DNA of 64,000 nucleotides. It comes from Streptococcus sciuri. Lineage in GTDB: Bacteria; Bacillota; Bacilli; Lactobacillales; Streptococcaceae. Location of the stretch: assembly GCF_024814375.1 (NCBI RefSeq), contig NZ_JANUXX010000003.1, forward strand, positions 1-64,000, in the 5' to 3' direction. The translations under genes and the position numbers were made by a program. The notes beneath the pieces were generated by a model that searched no databases, had not been told where the DNA came from, and saw only the letters and a list, made by a program, of their open reading frames with translations. Shown in pieces: positions 1 through 9,226 of the stretch. Numbering within the stretch: position 1 is the first letter of the stretch; every line of letters begins with the position of its first letter.

Positions 1-250
1 CATTCGCATCTGTTGTCAATTCGTATGGTTGACCTGCTACTAAAACGTCTACTTTTGTACCTACTACTGGTTTACCATTTTGGTCTACAACGCTAATACG
101 AGTTGGAGATACTGTTGATTCTGTTGAAACAGTAGTTGGAGCTACATCTGTGTCTGCGTGAACATCAGTCGAATATGCTACCGCTGCTCCCAAAATCGCT
201 GTACTGGCCAAGCTTACCAAACCAGCCCGAAAAATTTTCTTCGTCTTCAT
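1..250 (-). CDS. secreted or surface protein, 5' part only
   Basis: The first 83 codons of a minus-strand gene that runs off the left edge. The ATG at 250 follows an AGGAGG ribosome site. Residues 1-32 form a signal peptide: basic MKTKKIFR, a hydrophobic stretch rich in Ala/Leu/Val, then a cleavage site near VHA-D. The mature part starts with a Thr/Ser/Val-rich linker followed by PTRISVVDQNGKPVVGTKVD, which reads like the first strand of an Ig-like or Cna-B type surface domain. That, and a sorting signal beyond the edge, are inference. The promoter contains a long homopolymer (see 306-336), so expression may be phase variable. The function is unknown. Confidence 0.8.
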   Translation of the reverse strand, partial: MKTKKIFRAGLVSLASTAILGAAVAYSTDVHADTDVAPTTVSTESTVSPTRISVVDQNGKPVVGTKVDVLVAGQPYELTTDAN

Positions 251-305
251 GTGACATCCTCCTGTTAATATACATACTATTAACAAATATTATTTGTATA
301 CCATT

Positions 306-336
306 ATTCTACCCCCCCCCCCAACATTTTTGTCAA
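306..336 (-). promoter_or_regulatory. promoter with an 11-G tract in its spacer
   Basis: Reading the minus strand, a perfect -35 box TTGACA (336-331) is followed by 19 bases, of which the last 11 are G (322-312), and then a -10 box TAGAAT (311-306). The ATG is 56 bases further on. The spacer is 2 bases longer than the optimal 17. Gain or loss of G by slipped-strand mispairing would therefore change promoter strength, as is known for Neisseria porA and opc promoters. The boxes and tract are seen directly; the phase-variation role is inferred. Confidence 0.75.
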
Positions 337-424
337 GTATTTTAAGCGTTTTTTTAAGTTTTATTGATATTTTTTTCTAAAAAGACTTGCCTAAAAAAAC
401 ATTTCATGATACTATTAAAAAGTC

Positions 425-495
425 GCCGCTATAGTTAAATGGTATAATAGAGCAATGGTAATGCTCAGTTCCGAGTTCAATTCTCGGTGGTGGCA
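425..495 (+). tRNA. tRNA-Thr (anticodon GGT)
   Basis: A 71-base cloverleaf. The 7-bp acceptor stem is GCCGCTA with TGGTGGC, including two G-T pairs, and A is the discriminator. The D stem is GTTA/TAAT. The anticodon stem is GAGCA/TGCTC around the loop ATGGTAA, which puts GGT at positions 34-36. The variable region has 4 bases, and the T stem CCGAG/CTCGG closes the loop TTCAATT. CCA is not encoded. A hairpin terminator follows 15 bases downstream. No other tRNA lies next to it. Confidence 0.93.
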
Positions 496-510
496 GTTTT
501 TGATTCTTTG

Positions 511-535
511 AAAGCCTTGTTTTAAAGGCTTTTTT
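511..535 (+). terminator. terminator after tRNA-Thr
   Basis: Stem AAAGCCTT / AAGGCTTT with a 6-base loop, followed by a T-rich tail. It lies directly behind the tRNA gene. Confidence 0.85.
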
Positions 536-540
536 CTTTT

Positions 541-1130
541 TTGGCACAAATCACATTTTCGTTAAATAAAATCGCATTGCCAATAGATAAAATAGAGAGG
601 CAATTAAATTAAACTATAGCAATTTTAGATTTCTTGATTGAAAATCAATACATAATACGTCATTCTGGGTCAAGAGCAATAAAAAGACGGATAAAGAAAA
701 AATATTTTTCAAAGATAATTGGTATATAGTCCTCACATATGACTAAAATACCGTAGAATTTTTGTTGAAAAATATAAATTCTTTTAAAATATAAAGATGA
801 TAAGTCAATAAATCTACCCTTTGGGTATCACTATGAACTTCCTATAGCGAGAATTTAATAAAACGAAATCATACAGACCCTCAGCTAATAGATAACATTT
901 CTAGTACTTCTTTTATATCTATCCAACTCTAATAAAAAAGCTATGCTACAAATATGACTTTTAACTCACCTATAGAACCTACTTCCCTCACCGCAAGGGG
1001 CTTCAAATCTGAAATAGAGTAACCGTTATATTGTAAATAACACAGCACCTATCTTCATACTATACTTGAATAAGATAATGAGCTAACGGAATCACTTTGA
1101 TAGCTCTCATTCTCATCATTTTCTTCTTTT
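541..1130. other. gene-poor stretch, nothing recognised
   Basis: About 600 bases of very AT-rich sequence between the tRNA-Thr terminator and the decayed regulator. I see no open frame with a start codon and ribosome site longer than a few dozen codons, no convincing hairpin, and no recognisable insertion-sequence remnant. Confidence 0.5.
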
Positions 1131-1149
1131 TAAATTAAAAATGTGATTG

Positions 1150-1487
1150 CTAGAGTTCATTTAGATAATCTTGGTGATTTTCTAGATAGAGTCTCACCTC
1201 TTTTAACTGTTTTCGTACTAATTTTTACCTGCTATACTAACTGCTCCCATCAAAGGCACAAGAATAATAGTTAGCAGTAGTATTGAATATTTTTGTTATT
1301 TCACTATACTTTTGAGTGTAGACTCCGTTCTCCCATTTTGCATAAACACTTTGTCCAATACTAAGTCTATTGGATTTTTTTCTTGTGTATAATCCTCTTG
1401 TTTTCTTTTCTCTTTCAAGCGTTCAGGATAGAAATCTCTATCTTGTTTTTTGTTTCGTTTTAACCTTGTATCGTACGATAGTATCAT
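1150..1487 (-). pseudogene. decayed XRE-type helix-turn-helix regulator
   Basis: The minus-strand frame from the ATG at 1487 gives a basic N-terminus and then ERLKEKRKQEDYTQEK, the usual first helix of an XRE (HTH_3) domain. The frame then fails. A neighbouring frame continues with RLSIGQSVYAKWENGVYTQK and EITKIFNTTANYY, the recognition helix and last helix of the same domain. Further shifted pieces follow: a hydrophobic stretch LTIILVPLMGAVSIAG and a tail EVRLYLENHQDYLNEL ending near 1150. Together they read as one HTH protein with a membrane segment, broken by at least two frameshifts. It lies divergent to clpL. The domain call rests on motif reading only. Confidence 0.6.
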
Positions 1488-1494
1488 TTTTTAC
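1469..1494. promoter_or_regulatory. palindrome 1 upstream of clpL
   Basis: The perfect 12-bp palindrome TATCGTACGATA (1469-1480) overlaps an 18-base unit, GATAGTATCATTTTTTAC (1477-1494), that recurs exactly at 1654-1671 beside a second palindrome. The shared pattern TATC-N4-GATA looks like a repressor operator pair. The cognate protein is unknown; the decayed XRE gene next door is a candidate. Confidence 0.5.
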
Positions 1495-1515
1495 TCTATT
1501 TTTTTATTTTTAGGG

Positions 1516-1544
1516 TTGACTTTTTTGTTAAATAAGAGTATAGT
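1516..1544 (+). promoter_or_regulatory. putative clpL promoter
   Basis: TTGACT (1516-1521), a 17-base spacer and TATAGT (1539-1544). This leaves an unusually long leader of about 135 bases before the clpL start. The leader can fold through TTTACCAC and GTGGTAAA and contains palindrome 2. I did not find a CtsR heptad pair or a CIRCE element here. Confidence 0.6.
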
Positions 1545-1645
1545 ATTAGTTAGAAGGCGGTTGAAAAACCTAAATTTTACCACTAAAAACACACCTCTCA
1601 AACGAACTGGATAAAACCAACGTGGTAAACCTTCGAAAGTTACAC

Positions 1646-1671
1646 TATCATATGATAGTATCATTTTTTAC
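1646..1671. promoter_or_regulatory. palindrome 2 upstream of clpL
   Basis: The perfect palindrome ACTATCATATGATAGT overlaps the second exact copy of the 18-base repeat (1654-1671). It lies in the clpL leader just before the ribosome site, where a bound protein could block transcription or translation. Confidence 0.5.
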
Positions 1672-1685
1672 ACGAGGTATATATT

Positions 1686-3803
1686 ATGGCAAATAACACT
1701 TATGGACGCGATCCTTTTGGAAGCATGGATGACATTTTTAATCAACTCATGAGCAATATGGGAGGATACAATACAGAACGTCGTCGCTATATGATTAACG
1801 GACGTGAAATAACTCCTGAAGAATTTGAAGAATACAAGAAAACAGGCAATATTCCTAGCAACACGAGTCAAGTTTCTGCAGCAAATGCCAAAAAAACAGA
1901 TGGCATCTTAGCTAAGCTGGGGACTAATCTCACTGAAAAAGCTCGACAAAATGAGCTTGATCCTGTTATCGGACGTAACAAAGAAATCCAAGATAGTGCA
2001 GAAATTTTGGCACGTCGTACCAAAAATAATCCTGTGCTTGTCGGAGATGCTGGAGTCGGTAAAACCGCCGTTGTCGAAGGTTTAGCACAAGCTATTGTCA
2101 ACGGAGAGGTGCCAGCTGCTATCAAAAATAAAGAAATTATTTCTATTGATATTTCTGGACTAGAAGCAGGCACACAATACCGTGGAAGCTTTGAAGAAAA
2201 CATTCAAAACCTCATCAAAGAGGTCAAAGAAGCTGGTAATATTATTCTCTTCTTTGATGAAATCCATCAAATTTTAGGCGCTGGATCAACTGGTAGTGAC
2301 AGTAGCTCTAAAGGTTTAGCTGATATTCTAAAACCTGCGCTTTCTCGTGGAGAACTAACTGTGATTGGTGCGACGACACAAGATGAATATCGTAATTCTA
2401 TCCTGAAAAATGCCGCACTCGCTCGTCGTTTCAACGAAGTTAAGGTGAATGCTCCTTCTGCTCAAGATACCTTTAACATTTTGATGGGAATTCGTGATTT
2501 ATACGAAAAGCACCACAATGTGGTTCTTCCAGATGATGTACTGAAAGCAGCTATCGATTACTCTGTTCAATACATTCCACAACGTAGCCTACCAGATAAG
2601 GCGATTGACTTGATTGATATGACAGCTGCACATCTGGCAGCTCAACATACTGTGACAGATGTAAAAACCATTGAAAATGAGATTCAGCACCAAAAATCCA
2701 TTCAAGATAAGGCTGTCGCCGACGAAGATTACGAAGTGGCACTCAATGCTAAAACACGTATCAAGGAATTAGAAAAACAAAAAGACAATCACACAGAGGG
2801 GCAAAAAGTCACAGCAACTATCAACGATGTAGCAGAATCTGTTGAACGTCTAACAGGTGTTCCTGTTTCTCAAATGGGTGCCAGTGACATTGAACGCCTC
2901 AAAAATATGGCAAATCGTCTTAAAGGGCGCATTATCGGACAAGATGAAGCGGTTGAAACTGTTTCTCGTGCTATTCGTCGCAATCGTGCTGGTTTTGACG
3001 AAGGCAATCGTCCTATCGGTAGTTTCCTCTTTGTCGGACCAACTGGTGTCGGTAAGACTGAGCTCGCTAAACAACTCGCTCAAGATATGTTTGGCTCTAA
3101 AGAAGCTATTATCCGCTTAGATATGTCTGAATTTAGTGACCGTACAGCTATTTCAAAACTTATCGGTACAACAGCCGGTTATGTTGGTTACGATGATAAT
3201 AGTAACACCCTAACTGAGCGTGTCCGTCGCAATCCTTACGCTATCATCCTACTTGATGAAATCGAAAAAGCTGACCCTCAAGTCATCACACTTCTTTTAC
3301 AAGTTCTAGATGATGGTCGCCTAACGGATGGTCAAGGTAATACCGTTGACTTTAAAAATACTGTCATCATCGCAACCTCTAATGCAGGATTTGGCAATGA
3401 GCGCTTAACAGGTGATGCAGACAAAGACTTAAAGATTATGGAACGTATTGCTCCTTACTTCCGTCCCGAATTTTTGAATCGTTTCAACGCTGTTATTGAA
3501 TTTTCACACCTTACCAAGAATGACCTCAACGATATTGTGAACCTTATGTTGACAGAGGTCAACCAAACGATTGCTAAAAAGGGGATGGATTTAAAAGTAA
3601 GCGAAACTGCTAAGACTTATCTCATCGAAAAAGGATATGACGAAGCCATGGGAGTTCGTCCACTACGTCGCGTTATAGAACAAGAAATCCGTGACCGCAT
3701 CACCGATTATTATCTCGACCACCTTGACAGCAAACATCTTCTAGCTAATCTTGTTAATGACTCAATCGTCATTAGCGAACAGCAGGAAACAAAGAATGCA
3801 TAA
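1686..3803 (+). CDS. clpL: ClpL, HSP100-type ATP-dependent chaperone
   Basis: A 705-residue AAA+ chaperone that disaggregates or unfolds proteins in the cytoplasm under heat or envelope stress. The N-terminus is short and lacks the double Clp_N repeat of ClpB/ClpC, as is usual for ClpL. The first ATPase module has Walker A GDAGVGKT (about residue 120) and Walker B with FFDEIH. A short coiled middle region (about 335-370) follows. The second module has Walker A GPTGVGKT (about 451) and Walker [12 protein letters not shown] see no ClpP-docking LGF/IGF loop. A GAGGT ribosome site lies 7 bases before the ATG. It is a single-gene unit with its own terminator. Regulation may involve the two palindromes upstream. 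Confidence 0.95.
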   Translation: MANNTYGRDPFGSMDDIFNQLMSNMGGYNTERRRYMINGREITPEEFEEYKKTGNIPSNTSQVSAANAKKTDGILAKLGTNLTEKARQNELDPVIGRNKEIQDSAEILARRTKNNPVLVGDAGVGKTAVVEGLAQAIVNGEVPAAIKNKEIISIDISGLEAGTQYRGSFEENIQNLIKEVKEAGNIILFFDEIHQILGAGSTGSDSSSKGLADILKPALSRGELTVIGATTQDEYRNSILKNAALARRFNEVKVNAPSAQDTFNILMGIRDLYEKHHNVVLPDDVLKAAIDYSVQYIPQRSLPDKAIDLIDMTAAHLAAQHTVTDVKTIENEIQHQKSIQDKAVADEDYEVALNAKTRIKELEKQKDNHTEGQKVTATINDVAESVERLTGVPVSQMGASDIERLKNMANRLKGRIIGQDEAVETVSRAIRRNRAGFDEGNRPIGSFLFVGPTGVGKTELAKQLAQDMFGSKEAIIRLDMSEFSDRTAISKLIGTTAGYVGYDDNSNTLTERVRRNPYAIILLDEIEKADPQVITLLLQVLDDGRLTDGQGNTVDFKNTVIIATSNAGFGNERLTGDADKDLKIMERIAPYFRPEFLNRFNAVIEFSHLTKNDLNDIVNLMLTEVNQTIAKKGMDLKVSETAKTYLIEKGYDEAMGVRPLRRVIEQEIRDRITDYYLDHLDSKHLLANLVNDSIVISEQQETKNA

Positions 3804-3810
3804 AATGTAA

Positions 3811-3845
3811 AACACCTCTTCTACTAAATAAAAGAGGTGTTTTTA
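3811..3845 (+). terminator. clpL terminator
   Basis: Stem ACACCTCTT / AAGAGGTGT with a loop of about 11 bases, then TTTTT. It begins a few bases after the clpL stop. Confidence 0.9.
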
Positions 3846-4291
3846 TACCTACATTTCAGAAATATTGAGACTAATATTGTAAATTGTCTCCACCATTACA
3901 GTACTACAATTCTATGGTCAACTTCCAAAGATTTGTCATATCCTCAAATTCCTAAAGTTTTTTTCTCAAAAGCTTCCTGTTATTCTCTGATCAGAGCCAT
4001 CTGATATTCAAAGAAGAGCTTGTCATGCCCTAAAAAATAAATACTGAAAAAACACATTCAGAATCCGTATCGTAAAAACTGTAAGAGTAAACTTTACCCT
4101 TATAACTCAAATCTATCTCTCTAAAAGGGGCAAACAGTCTAGCGCTTACGTGTGAGTAAAGACTTTCAGGATAGATTACACATCACTTCTTTTTTACTTG
4201 AGTCGCAAAAATCTCTTCGTTTAGAAAATCATTTATTTTAGGGTAAATATCCGTTGAAATCAATATAGTAAAGAAAACTGAAACACCAACT

Positions 4292-4314
4292 CGCAGACGA
4301 CATCTGCGTTTTTT
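4292..4314 (+). terminator. isolated terminator-like hairpin
   Basis: Perfect stem CGCAGA / TCTGCG, a 5-base loop, then TTTTTT. The nearest upstream plus-strand gene, clpL, already has its own terminator 450 bases earlier. This one either belongs to a lost gene or ends a small RNA. Confidence 0.55.
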
Positions 4315-4486
4315 CATTTTTCAAAAAATTAACTCTCTAACATCAATCAGCCAAATGAAACCAATAAAATCAAAGTATATCACTGTACGAATGATTAAAT
4401 TTGTCTCAATTAAAAGTACAGTATTTTGGAATTTTGTTTAACAACATAGTTCGACTGTAGCTTATTTGTCGAAAAAAAAAACTCAG

Positions 4487-4582
4487 CTATGAATCGCCTA
4501 ATAAAATATTATTATCAGGTGCAAAACAACGCTTTTTATAACTATCTAATAACTGTTTTTGAATGTCTTCTAAAGTTTTCAT
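4487..4582 (-). CDS. 31-residue small ORF, hypothetical
   Basis: A short minus-strand frame starting MKTLEDIQKQLLDSYKKRC and ending with GDS. Upstream there is only a weak purine-rich stretch (GAAGAAAGATAAG), and the frame sits behind the ddl terminator. It has the composition of a real N-terminus (amphipathic helix), so it may be the first codons of a deleted gene. I do not recognise the family. Confidence 0.25.
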   Translation of the reverse strand: MKTLEDIQKQLLDSYKKRCFAPDNNILLGDS

Positions 4583-4600
4583 TCTTATCTTTCTTCATAG

Positions 4601-4624
4601 AAAAAACAGGTCGGAAAAGACCTG
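4601..4624 (-). terminator. ddl terminator
   Basis: On the minus strand, stem CAGGTC / GACCTG closes a 6-base loop and is followed by TTTTTT, about 50 bases behind the ddl stop. Confidence 0.85.
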
Positions 4625-4674
4625 CTCTCTCGATTTATTGTGGTGTTTAACTTTTATTAGCTAAACTTTTTTGC

Positions 4675-5721
4675 TTACAAGAGATGGCTTTCGCGTTTTT
4701 CAAACATCTCTTTAGCTAATGTAACCAACTCAGCAATCACATCCGTATAGTTTATTCCCATATTCTCCCAGAGAAGAGGATACATAGACCACTGAGTAAA
4801 CCCAGGCATCGTGTTGAGCTCATTGAGATAAATCTGACCTTCCTCAGAAAGGAAGAAGTCACAGCGTGATAAACCACAACCACCAATTGCCTTAAAAGCT
4901 TTACAGGCATAATAACGCATTTTTTCAGCTATCTCTGTTGGGAGTTCTGCTGGAATCGCCATAGTGACTTTATTATCAACATACTTTGCCTTGTAGTCAT
5001 AAAAGGCAACATCTTTTACCACCTCACCTGGCATAGTTGCTCTAACATCTGTATTGCCTAAAATACCAAGCTCAATCTCACGCGCCACAATACCCTGCTC
5101 AATCAAGATACGGCTGTCGTATTTGAGCGCTAAAGTCACTGCTTCAATCAACTCAGTATCATTTTGTGCTTGAGAAATGCCGACACTTGAACCCATATTA
5201 GCTGGTTTAACAAAAACAGGATAGTTCAGTTTGTCATGAACATCTTTTATCACCTCATCCAAACTATCTCCATCTATATACGTTACATAGGCAACCTGTG
5301 GTACTCCTACACTTTCTAAGATATGTTTAGTTGTAATCTTGTCCATAGCAACGCTTGATGATAGAATGTTAGTACCAACATAGGGCATTTTTAAAATCTC
5401 AAGAAAGCCTTGGATAGAGCCATCTTCTCCCATCGGTCCATGGAGAACTGGAAAGACAATCGCCCCTTTTTCATAGATAGCGCTTGGGCTGATGATTTTC
5501 TTTTTATCAATCGTTTGATTAGTCATCAGCTTGACATCCTTAGTCGGTGTTTCTGTAAATTCTTGCGTTTTGACAAATTCACCATCTTTGCTGATAAAGT
5601 ACGTTTTAACGTTAAATGCATCATAATTAATCGCTCTCATGACACTCTCAGCAGACAAGACCGAAACTTCACGCTCTGCAGAACGCCCTCCATACAAAAT
5701 AATTAAGGTTTCTTTAGACAT
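4675..5721 (-). CDS. ddl: D-alanine--D-alanine ligase
   Basis: A 348-residue ATP-grasp ligase that joins two D-alanines for the peptidoglycan stem peptide. The N-terminal domain opens with [19 protein letters not shown], typical of streptococcal Ddl. The ATP-grasp region includes [16 protein letters not shown] (phosphate-binding loop), and the Mg-binding end is [20 protein letters not shown]. The residue after EREVS and the loop near residue 215-220 fit a D-Ala rather than a D-Lac ligase, but I did not align them formally. A TAGGA ribosome site precedes the ATG. In many streptococci murF follows ddl; here a terminator and gene-poor sequence follow. Confidence 0.95.
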   Translation of the reverse strand: MSKETLIILYGGRSAEREVSVLSAESVMRAINYDAFNVKTYFISKDGEFVKTQEFTETPTKDVKLMTNQTIDKKKIISPSAIYEKGAIVFPVLHGPMGEDGSIQGFLEILKMPYVGTNILSSSVAMDKITTKHILESVGVPQVAYVTYIDGDSLDEVIKDVHDKLNYPVFVKPANMGSSVGISQAQNDTELIEAVTLALKYDSRILIEQGIVAREIELGILGNTDVRATMPGEVVKDVAFYDYKAKYVDNKVTMAIPAELPTEIAEKMRYYACKAFKAIGGCGLSRCDFFLSEEGQIYLNELNTMPGFTQWSMYPLLWENMGINYTDVIAELVTLAKEMFEKRESHLL

Positions 5722-5792
5722 AAGGTATCATTCCTAACTCTATTGGTTTTATTAACTATCATACCACAAATGACTTAAAGTTTCAAAATGAC

Positions 5793-7769
5793 CTAGTCTA
5801 AACCTTTAACCACTTTCACAACGTTTTCAACGGTGAAGCCGTATTCTTCGATGACTTTATTGGCTGGAGCGGATGCGCCGAAAGTATCAATACCAAGGAC
5901 TGCTCCGTCAAGACCGACATACTTGTACCAACTTTGAGTCGCTGCCATTTCGATGGCTACACGACGACGAACTGCATTTGGCAAGATTTCTTCCTTATAG
6001 GCTGCGTCTTGGGCGTCAAAGAGTTCCGTTGATGGCACGCTGACCACACGAATTTTTTGACCTTGAGTTGCCAATTCCTTGGCTGCTGCCACTGCCAAGT
6101 TGACTTCAGAACCTGAAGCAAGGAGAATGGTGTCAAAGCCACCTTCTGTTTCATAGACCACATAAGCACCTTTTGCGACCTTATTGAAATCTGTTCCTTC
6201 TTCCACAGTCAAATTTTGACGGGTAAGGACAAGGGCTGATGGAGTAGACTTGCTAGTCAAGGCAAGATACCAAGCAGCTTGAGTTTCACGAGCGTCCGCT
6301 GGGCGGAAAACATTGAGATTTGGCATAGCTCGAAGTCCTGCTAAATGCTCAATTGGTTCATGAGTAGGACCATCTTCACCGACTGCAATCGAATCATGAG
6401 TAAAGACATAGGTCACTGGAAGTCCTTGAAGAGCTGACAAGCGTATCGCTGCCTTGAGATAATCAGAGAAGACAAAGAAGGTACCACCGTACACTCGAAG
6501 ACCACCGTGGGCTGCCATACCGTTCAAAACAGTTCCCATAGCAAATTCACGGACACCAAACTGGATATTGCGGTTGAGGCGATGATTATCGTCTTGAAGT
6601 CCATCTTCCTTGATATAGGTCATGTTAGAATGAGCAAGGTCTGCTGAACCTCCAAGGAAGGTTGGCAAAACTTTTGCTGCTGCGTTAATTGCATCCTGAC
6701 TAGAATTACGAGTTGCTTGTGAGAATCCTGTAGCATAATCTGGGAAGTCCGATACTTTTAACTCAACAGTATCACGTCCCTCAAGGATAGCAGTCACTTC
6801 TTCTGCCAATTCTGGGTAGGCAACTTTGTAGTCTGCGACCAATTTTTCCCAAGCGGTATAGGCTGCCTGACCACGATCTGCGACCTTTTTCTTAAAATCA
6901 GCATAGACTTCTGCTGGTACTTCAAATGGAGCGTAGTTCCAGTCAAGAGCCTTGCGGGTTGCTTCTGCCTCTTTTGCACCTAGTGGAGCACCATGAACAG
7001 CATTCGTTCCTTGTTTGTTTGGCGCACCATGTCCTATGATTGTTTTCACTTCGATAAGAGATGGTTTACCAGATGCTTTAGCTGCCTCAATAGCTGCATT
7101 GATAGCTTCAACATCCGTTCCGTCTGCAACAAAGTCAGTATGCCATCCGTAAGCTGCGTAGCGAGCACGTACATTTTCTGTGAAAGCATCGTCAGTACTA
7201 CCGTCCAGACAGATATTATTTGAATCGTAAAGAACAATAAGTTTATCTAGTTTTTGAAGACCAGCATAGGAAGCTGCCTCACCAGAAACTCCTTCCATCA
7301 AATCCCCGTCTCCACAAATGACATAAGTGTAATGATCAAAGATTGAGAAACCATCACGATTGTATTTGGCAGCAAGGAAACGCTCTGCTTGAGCAAAACC
7401 AGTTGCTGTTGCAATACCTTGACCAAGAGGACCTGTAGTCGTATCCACACCAGCTGTATGTCCATACTCTGGGTGACCAGGTGTTTTAGAGTCCCATTGG
7501 CGGAAATTTTTGATTTCCTCAAGAGAAACATCTTTAAATCCAGAGAGATGAAGGATTGCATAGAGTAACATCGAACCATGTCCAGCAGAAAGAATAAAAC
7601 GGTCACGATTAATCCAGTTAGGCTGCTCTGGATTGATACGCATTTGTTTAGCGAAAAGGCTGTAAGCCATAGGTGCAGCACCCATAACAACACCTGGATG
7701 ACCAGATTTTGATTTTTCGATTGCATCGACACCCAAAAAACGAATCGCATTAACAGATAAATTAGACAT
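5793..7769 (-). CDS. tkt: transketolase
   Basis: A 658-residue thiamine-diphosphate enzyme that moves two-carbon units between pentose and triose/hexose phosphates. I place the start at 7769 ([11 protein letters not shown]) because AGGAGA lies 5-10 bases before it; the longer upstream frame has no ribosome site. Motifs are [12 protein letters not shown], the ThDP motif [18 protein letters not shown] with N about 30 residues on, the central pyrimidine-domain [19 protein letters not shown], and the C-terminal domain. It sits beside ulaG, consistent with using the xylulose 5-phosphate that the ula pathway makes. Confidence 0.96.
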   Translation of the reverse strand: MSNLSVNAIRFLGVDAIEKSKSGHPGVVMGAAPMAYSLFAKQMRINPEQPNWINRDRFILSAGHGSMLLYAILHLSGFKDVSLEEIKNFRQWDSKTPGHPEYGHTAGVDTTTGPLGQGIATATGFAQAERFLAAKYNRDGFSIFDHYTYVICGDGDLMEGVSGEAASYAGLQKLDKLIVLYDSNNICLDGSTDDAFTENVRARYAAYGWHTDFVADGTDVEAINAAIEAAKASGKPSLIEVKTIIGHGAPNKQGTNAVHGAPLGAKEAEATRKALDWNYAPFEVPAEVYADFKKKVADRGQAAYTAWEKLVADYKVAYPELAEEVTAILEGRDTVELKVSDFPDYATGFSQATRNSSQDAINAAAKVLPTFLGGSADLAHSNMTYIKEDGLQDDNHRLNRNIQFGVREFAMGTVLNGMAAHGGLRVYGGTFFVFSDYLKAAIRLSALQGLPVTYVFTHDSIAVGEDGPTHEPIEHLAGLRAMPNLNVFRPADARETQAAWYLALTSKSTPSALVLTRQNLTVEEGTDFNKVAKGAYVVYETEGGFDTILLASGSEVNLAVAAAKELATQGQKIRVVSVPSTELFDAQDAAYKEEILPNAVRRRVAIEMAATQSWYKYVGLDGAVLGIDTFGASAPANKVIEEYGFTVENVVKVVKGLD

Positions 7770-7953
7770 ATATTTCTCCTTTTTTACTTCACTTATCATC
7801 ATACCATATTTTTGACTTCTTTTAAAATATCCGCACATCGTGCGATATGCGGATATCAATCGTTTGGTTTTAAGTACATTACTATCTCACATACTCTGAC
7901 AACTCAATTCAACTCTCTCCTATAGGAGGAGCTATAAATTAGAGGGAGAGTTC

Positions 7954-9045
7954 TTATAGAAGAGCTTTGAATTGGATGTTAGAGTCGTGTTCAAAAGCAT
8001 CGTCAAAACCACGTGGGTGGTGGTATTCAATTCTGTCTTTATCTTGTGGATAGGTGTACTTGCCACCAACCTCCCAAATAAATGGGTGAAAATTGTATTG
8101 AAGGCGTTCTTTTCTCATCTTCCAAAGAGCCAAAATTTCATCAGTTGATGCCATAAAGTTTGACCAAATATCGTAGTGAACTGGGATGATGACTTTAGCA
8201 CGAAGATTTTCAGCCATACGAAGTAAGTCAATAGAAGTCATCTTATCTTGGATACCGATTGGATTATCTCCATAATTATTAATAGCTACATCAATATCAA
8301 AATCTTTACCGTGTTTAGCAAAATAGTTTGAGAAGTGAGAGTCCGCACCATGGTATATAGTTCCGCCTGGCGTTTCAAAGACATAATTAACTGCTTTACG
8401 AGCCATTTCTTCATCAGTTACAGCAAGACCTTTAAGGTTATCGTCATTTTCTTTAGCGCCTTCAACTGGAAGCGTTACAAGACACGTACGGTCAAAAGAT
8501 TCTACAGCTGTTACTTTAACATCTTTAAATTCAAAGCTATCACCTGGTTTGATGACGATGATACGATCTTCTGGTACACCCCACTTTTTCCAGATTTCGC
8601 CACATTCGTAAGGTCCTACGAATTTCACGTGATCAAGATTTGGATTGTTGACAATTGCTGCCGCTGTGTTGATATCAATATGATCACTATGGAAGTGAGA
8701 CACAAGATAGTAGTCTAATTCATTGATGGCAAATGGGTCGATAACCATCGGTTGTACACGAAGGTTTGGTTGTAATTTACGAACCCCCGCCATGTTTGCC
8801 ATTTGGTGTCCCCAGACCATGTCTTTGACTTTTTTAGTGGATTTACCACGATTTGACCAGAGATCCATCACAATATTGGCACCACCTGGTGTCTTAATCC
8901 AAACCCCACAGTTACCAAGCCACCACATGGCAAAATTATCTTCTGGCACAACTTCTTCTTCGATTTCTTCATTGAGCCAAGTTCCCCATTCTGGGAAGGT
9001 TGATAAAATCCATGATTCTCTTGTAATATCTTTCACGTTAGCCAT
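7954..9045 (-). CDS. ulaG: L-ascorbate-6-phosphate lactonase
   Basis: A 363-residue cytoplasmic metallo-beta-lactamase-fold enzyme that hydrolyses ascorbate 6-phosphate to 3-keto-L-gulonate 6-phosphate. The metal motif SHFHSDHIDIN (about residue 116) gives HxHxDH, and further ligands are in HGADSH and VHYD. Length and start (MANVKDITRESWILSTFPEW) match UlaG. A strong AGGAGG site lies upstream. It has its own promoter, with the same palindrome, cre and -10 layout as ulaA 15 kb away. The transketolase gene follows 184 bases downstream. Confidence 0.95.
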   Translation of the reverse strand: MANVKDITRESWILSTFPEWGTWLNEEIEEEVVPEDNFAMWWLGNCGVWIKTPGGANIVMDLWSNRGKSTKKVKDMVWGHQMANMAGVRKLQPNLRVQPMVIDPFAINELDYYLVSHFHSDHIDINTAAAIVNNPNLDHVKFVGPYECGEIWKKWGVPEDRIIVIKPGDSFEFKDVKVTAVESFDRTCLVTLPVEGAKENDDNLKGLAVTDEEMARKAVNYVFETPGGTIYHGADSHFSNYFAKHGKDFDIDVAINNYGDNPIGIQDKMTSIDLLRMAENLRAKVIIPVHYDIWSNFMASTDEILALWKMRKERLQYNFHPFIWEVGGKYTYPQDKDRIEYHHPRGFDDAFEHDSNIQFKALL

Positions 9046-9090
9046 TTGCTAATTCCTCCTTGTATTTTGTTACTTTTTTCTTACACTATT

Positions 9091-9115
9091 AGTATAGCTT
9101 TTGTAAACGCAAACA
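9091..9115 (-). promoter_or_regulatory. ulaG promoter -10 and cre site
   Basis: Plus-strand bases 9102-9115 read TGTAAACGCAAACA, one mismatch from the CcpA-binding consensus TGWNANCGNTNWCA. On the minus strand the -10 box TATACT (9096-9091) follows closely, so the cre covers the spacer. No good -35 is present, which suggests dependence on an activator. Confidence 0.65.
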
Positions 9116-9129
9116 AAAAGGCCAAATAA

Positions 9130-9145
9130 AACACAGGTATGTGTT
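9130..9145. promoter_or_regulatory. palindrome upstream of ulaG (possible UlaR box)
   Basis: Perfect arms AACACA / TGTGTT around GGTA. The centre lies 44 bp upstream of the -10 centre. A near-identical palindrome sits at exactly the same distance in front of ulaA (24954-24969). The sharing suggests one activator, most simply the PRD regulator at 17622. Confidence 0.65.
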
Positions 9146-9226
9146 CAAATTTGGACTATATAAAGAAAAAATACTTGCAAAAGCAGGGACACTTACTCTG
9201 ACAAAGACAATTAGAGTGTTTTGAAT

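Larger units (their letters stand above)
3846..4600. other. gene-poor stretch between clpL and ddl
   Basis: About 750 bases with no convincing gene. Two things stand out. One is an isolated plus-strand terminator hairpin at 4292-4314 with no gene in front of it. The other is a 31-codon minus-strand frame at 4487-4582. The rest shows no recognised homology and may be eroded sequence. Confidence 0.5.

Noticed and set aside
312-322. Poly-C run as a sequencing artefact
   Set aside because: It cannot be excluded, but the run sits exactly between two good promoter boxes, so a biological role is more interesting and testable.
1296-1487. 63-codon frame as an intact small gene
   Set aside because: Its HTH domain continues in another frame, so it is better read as part of a frameshifted pseudogene.
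1500-1685. CtsR or CIRCE heat-shock operator before clpL
   Set aside because: I looked for the CtsR heptad pair and for TTAGCACTC-N9-GAGTGCTAA on both strands and found neither; only the unrelated palindromes are present.
7298-7750. Minus-strand open frame of 150 codons
   Set aside because: It lies in another frame of the transketolase gene and has no ribosome site.
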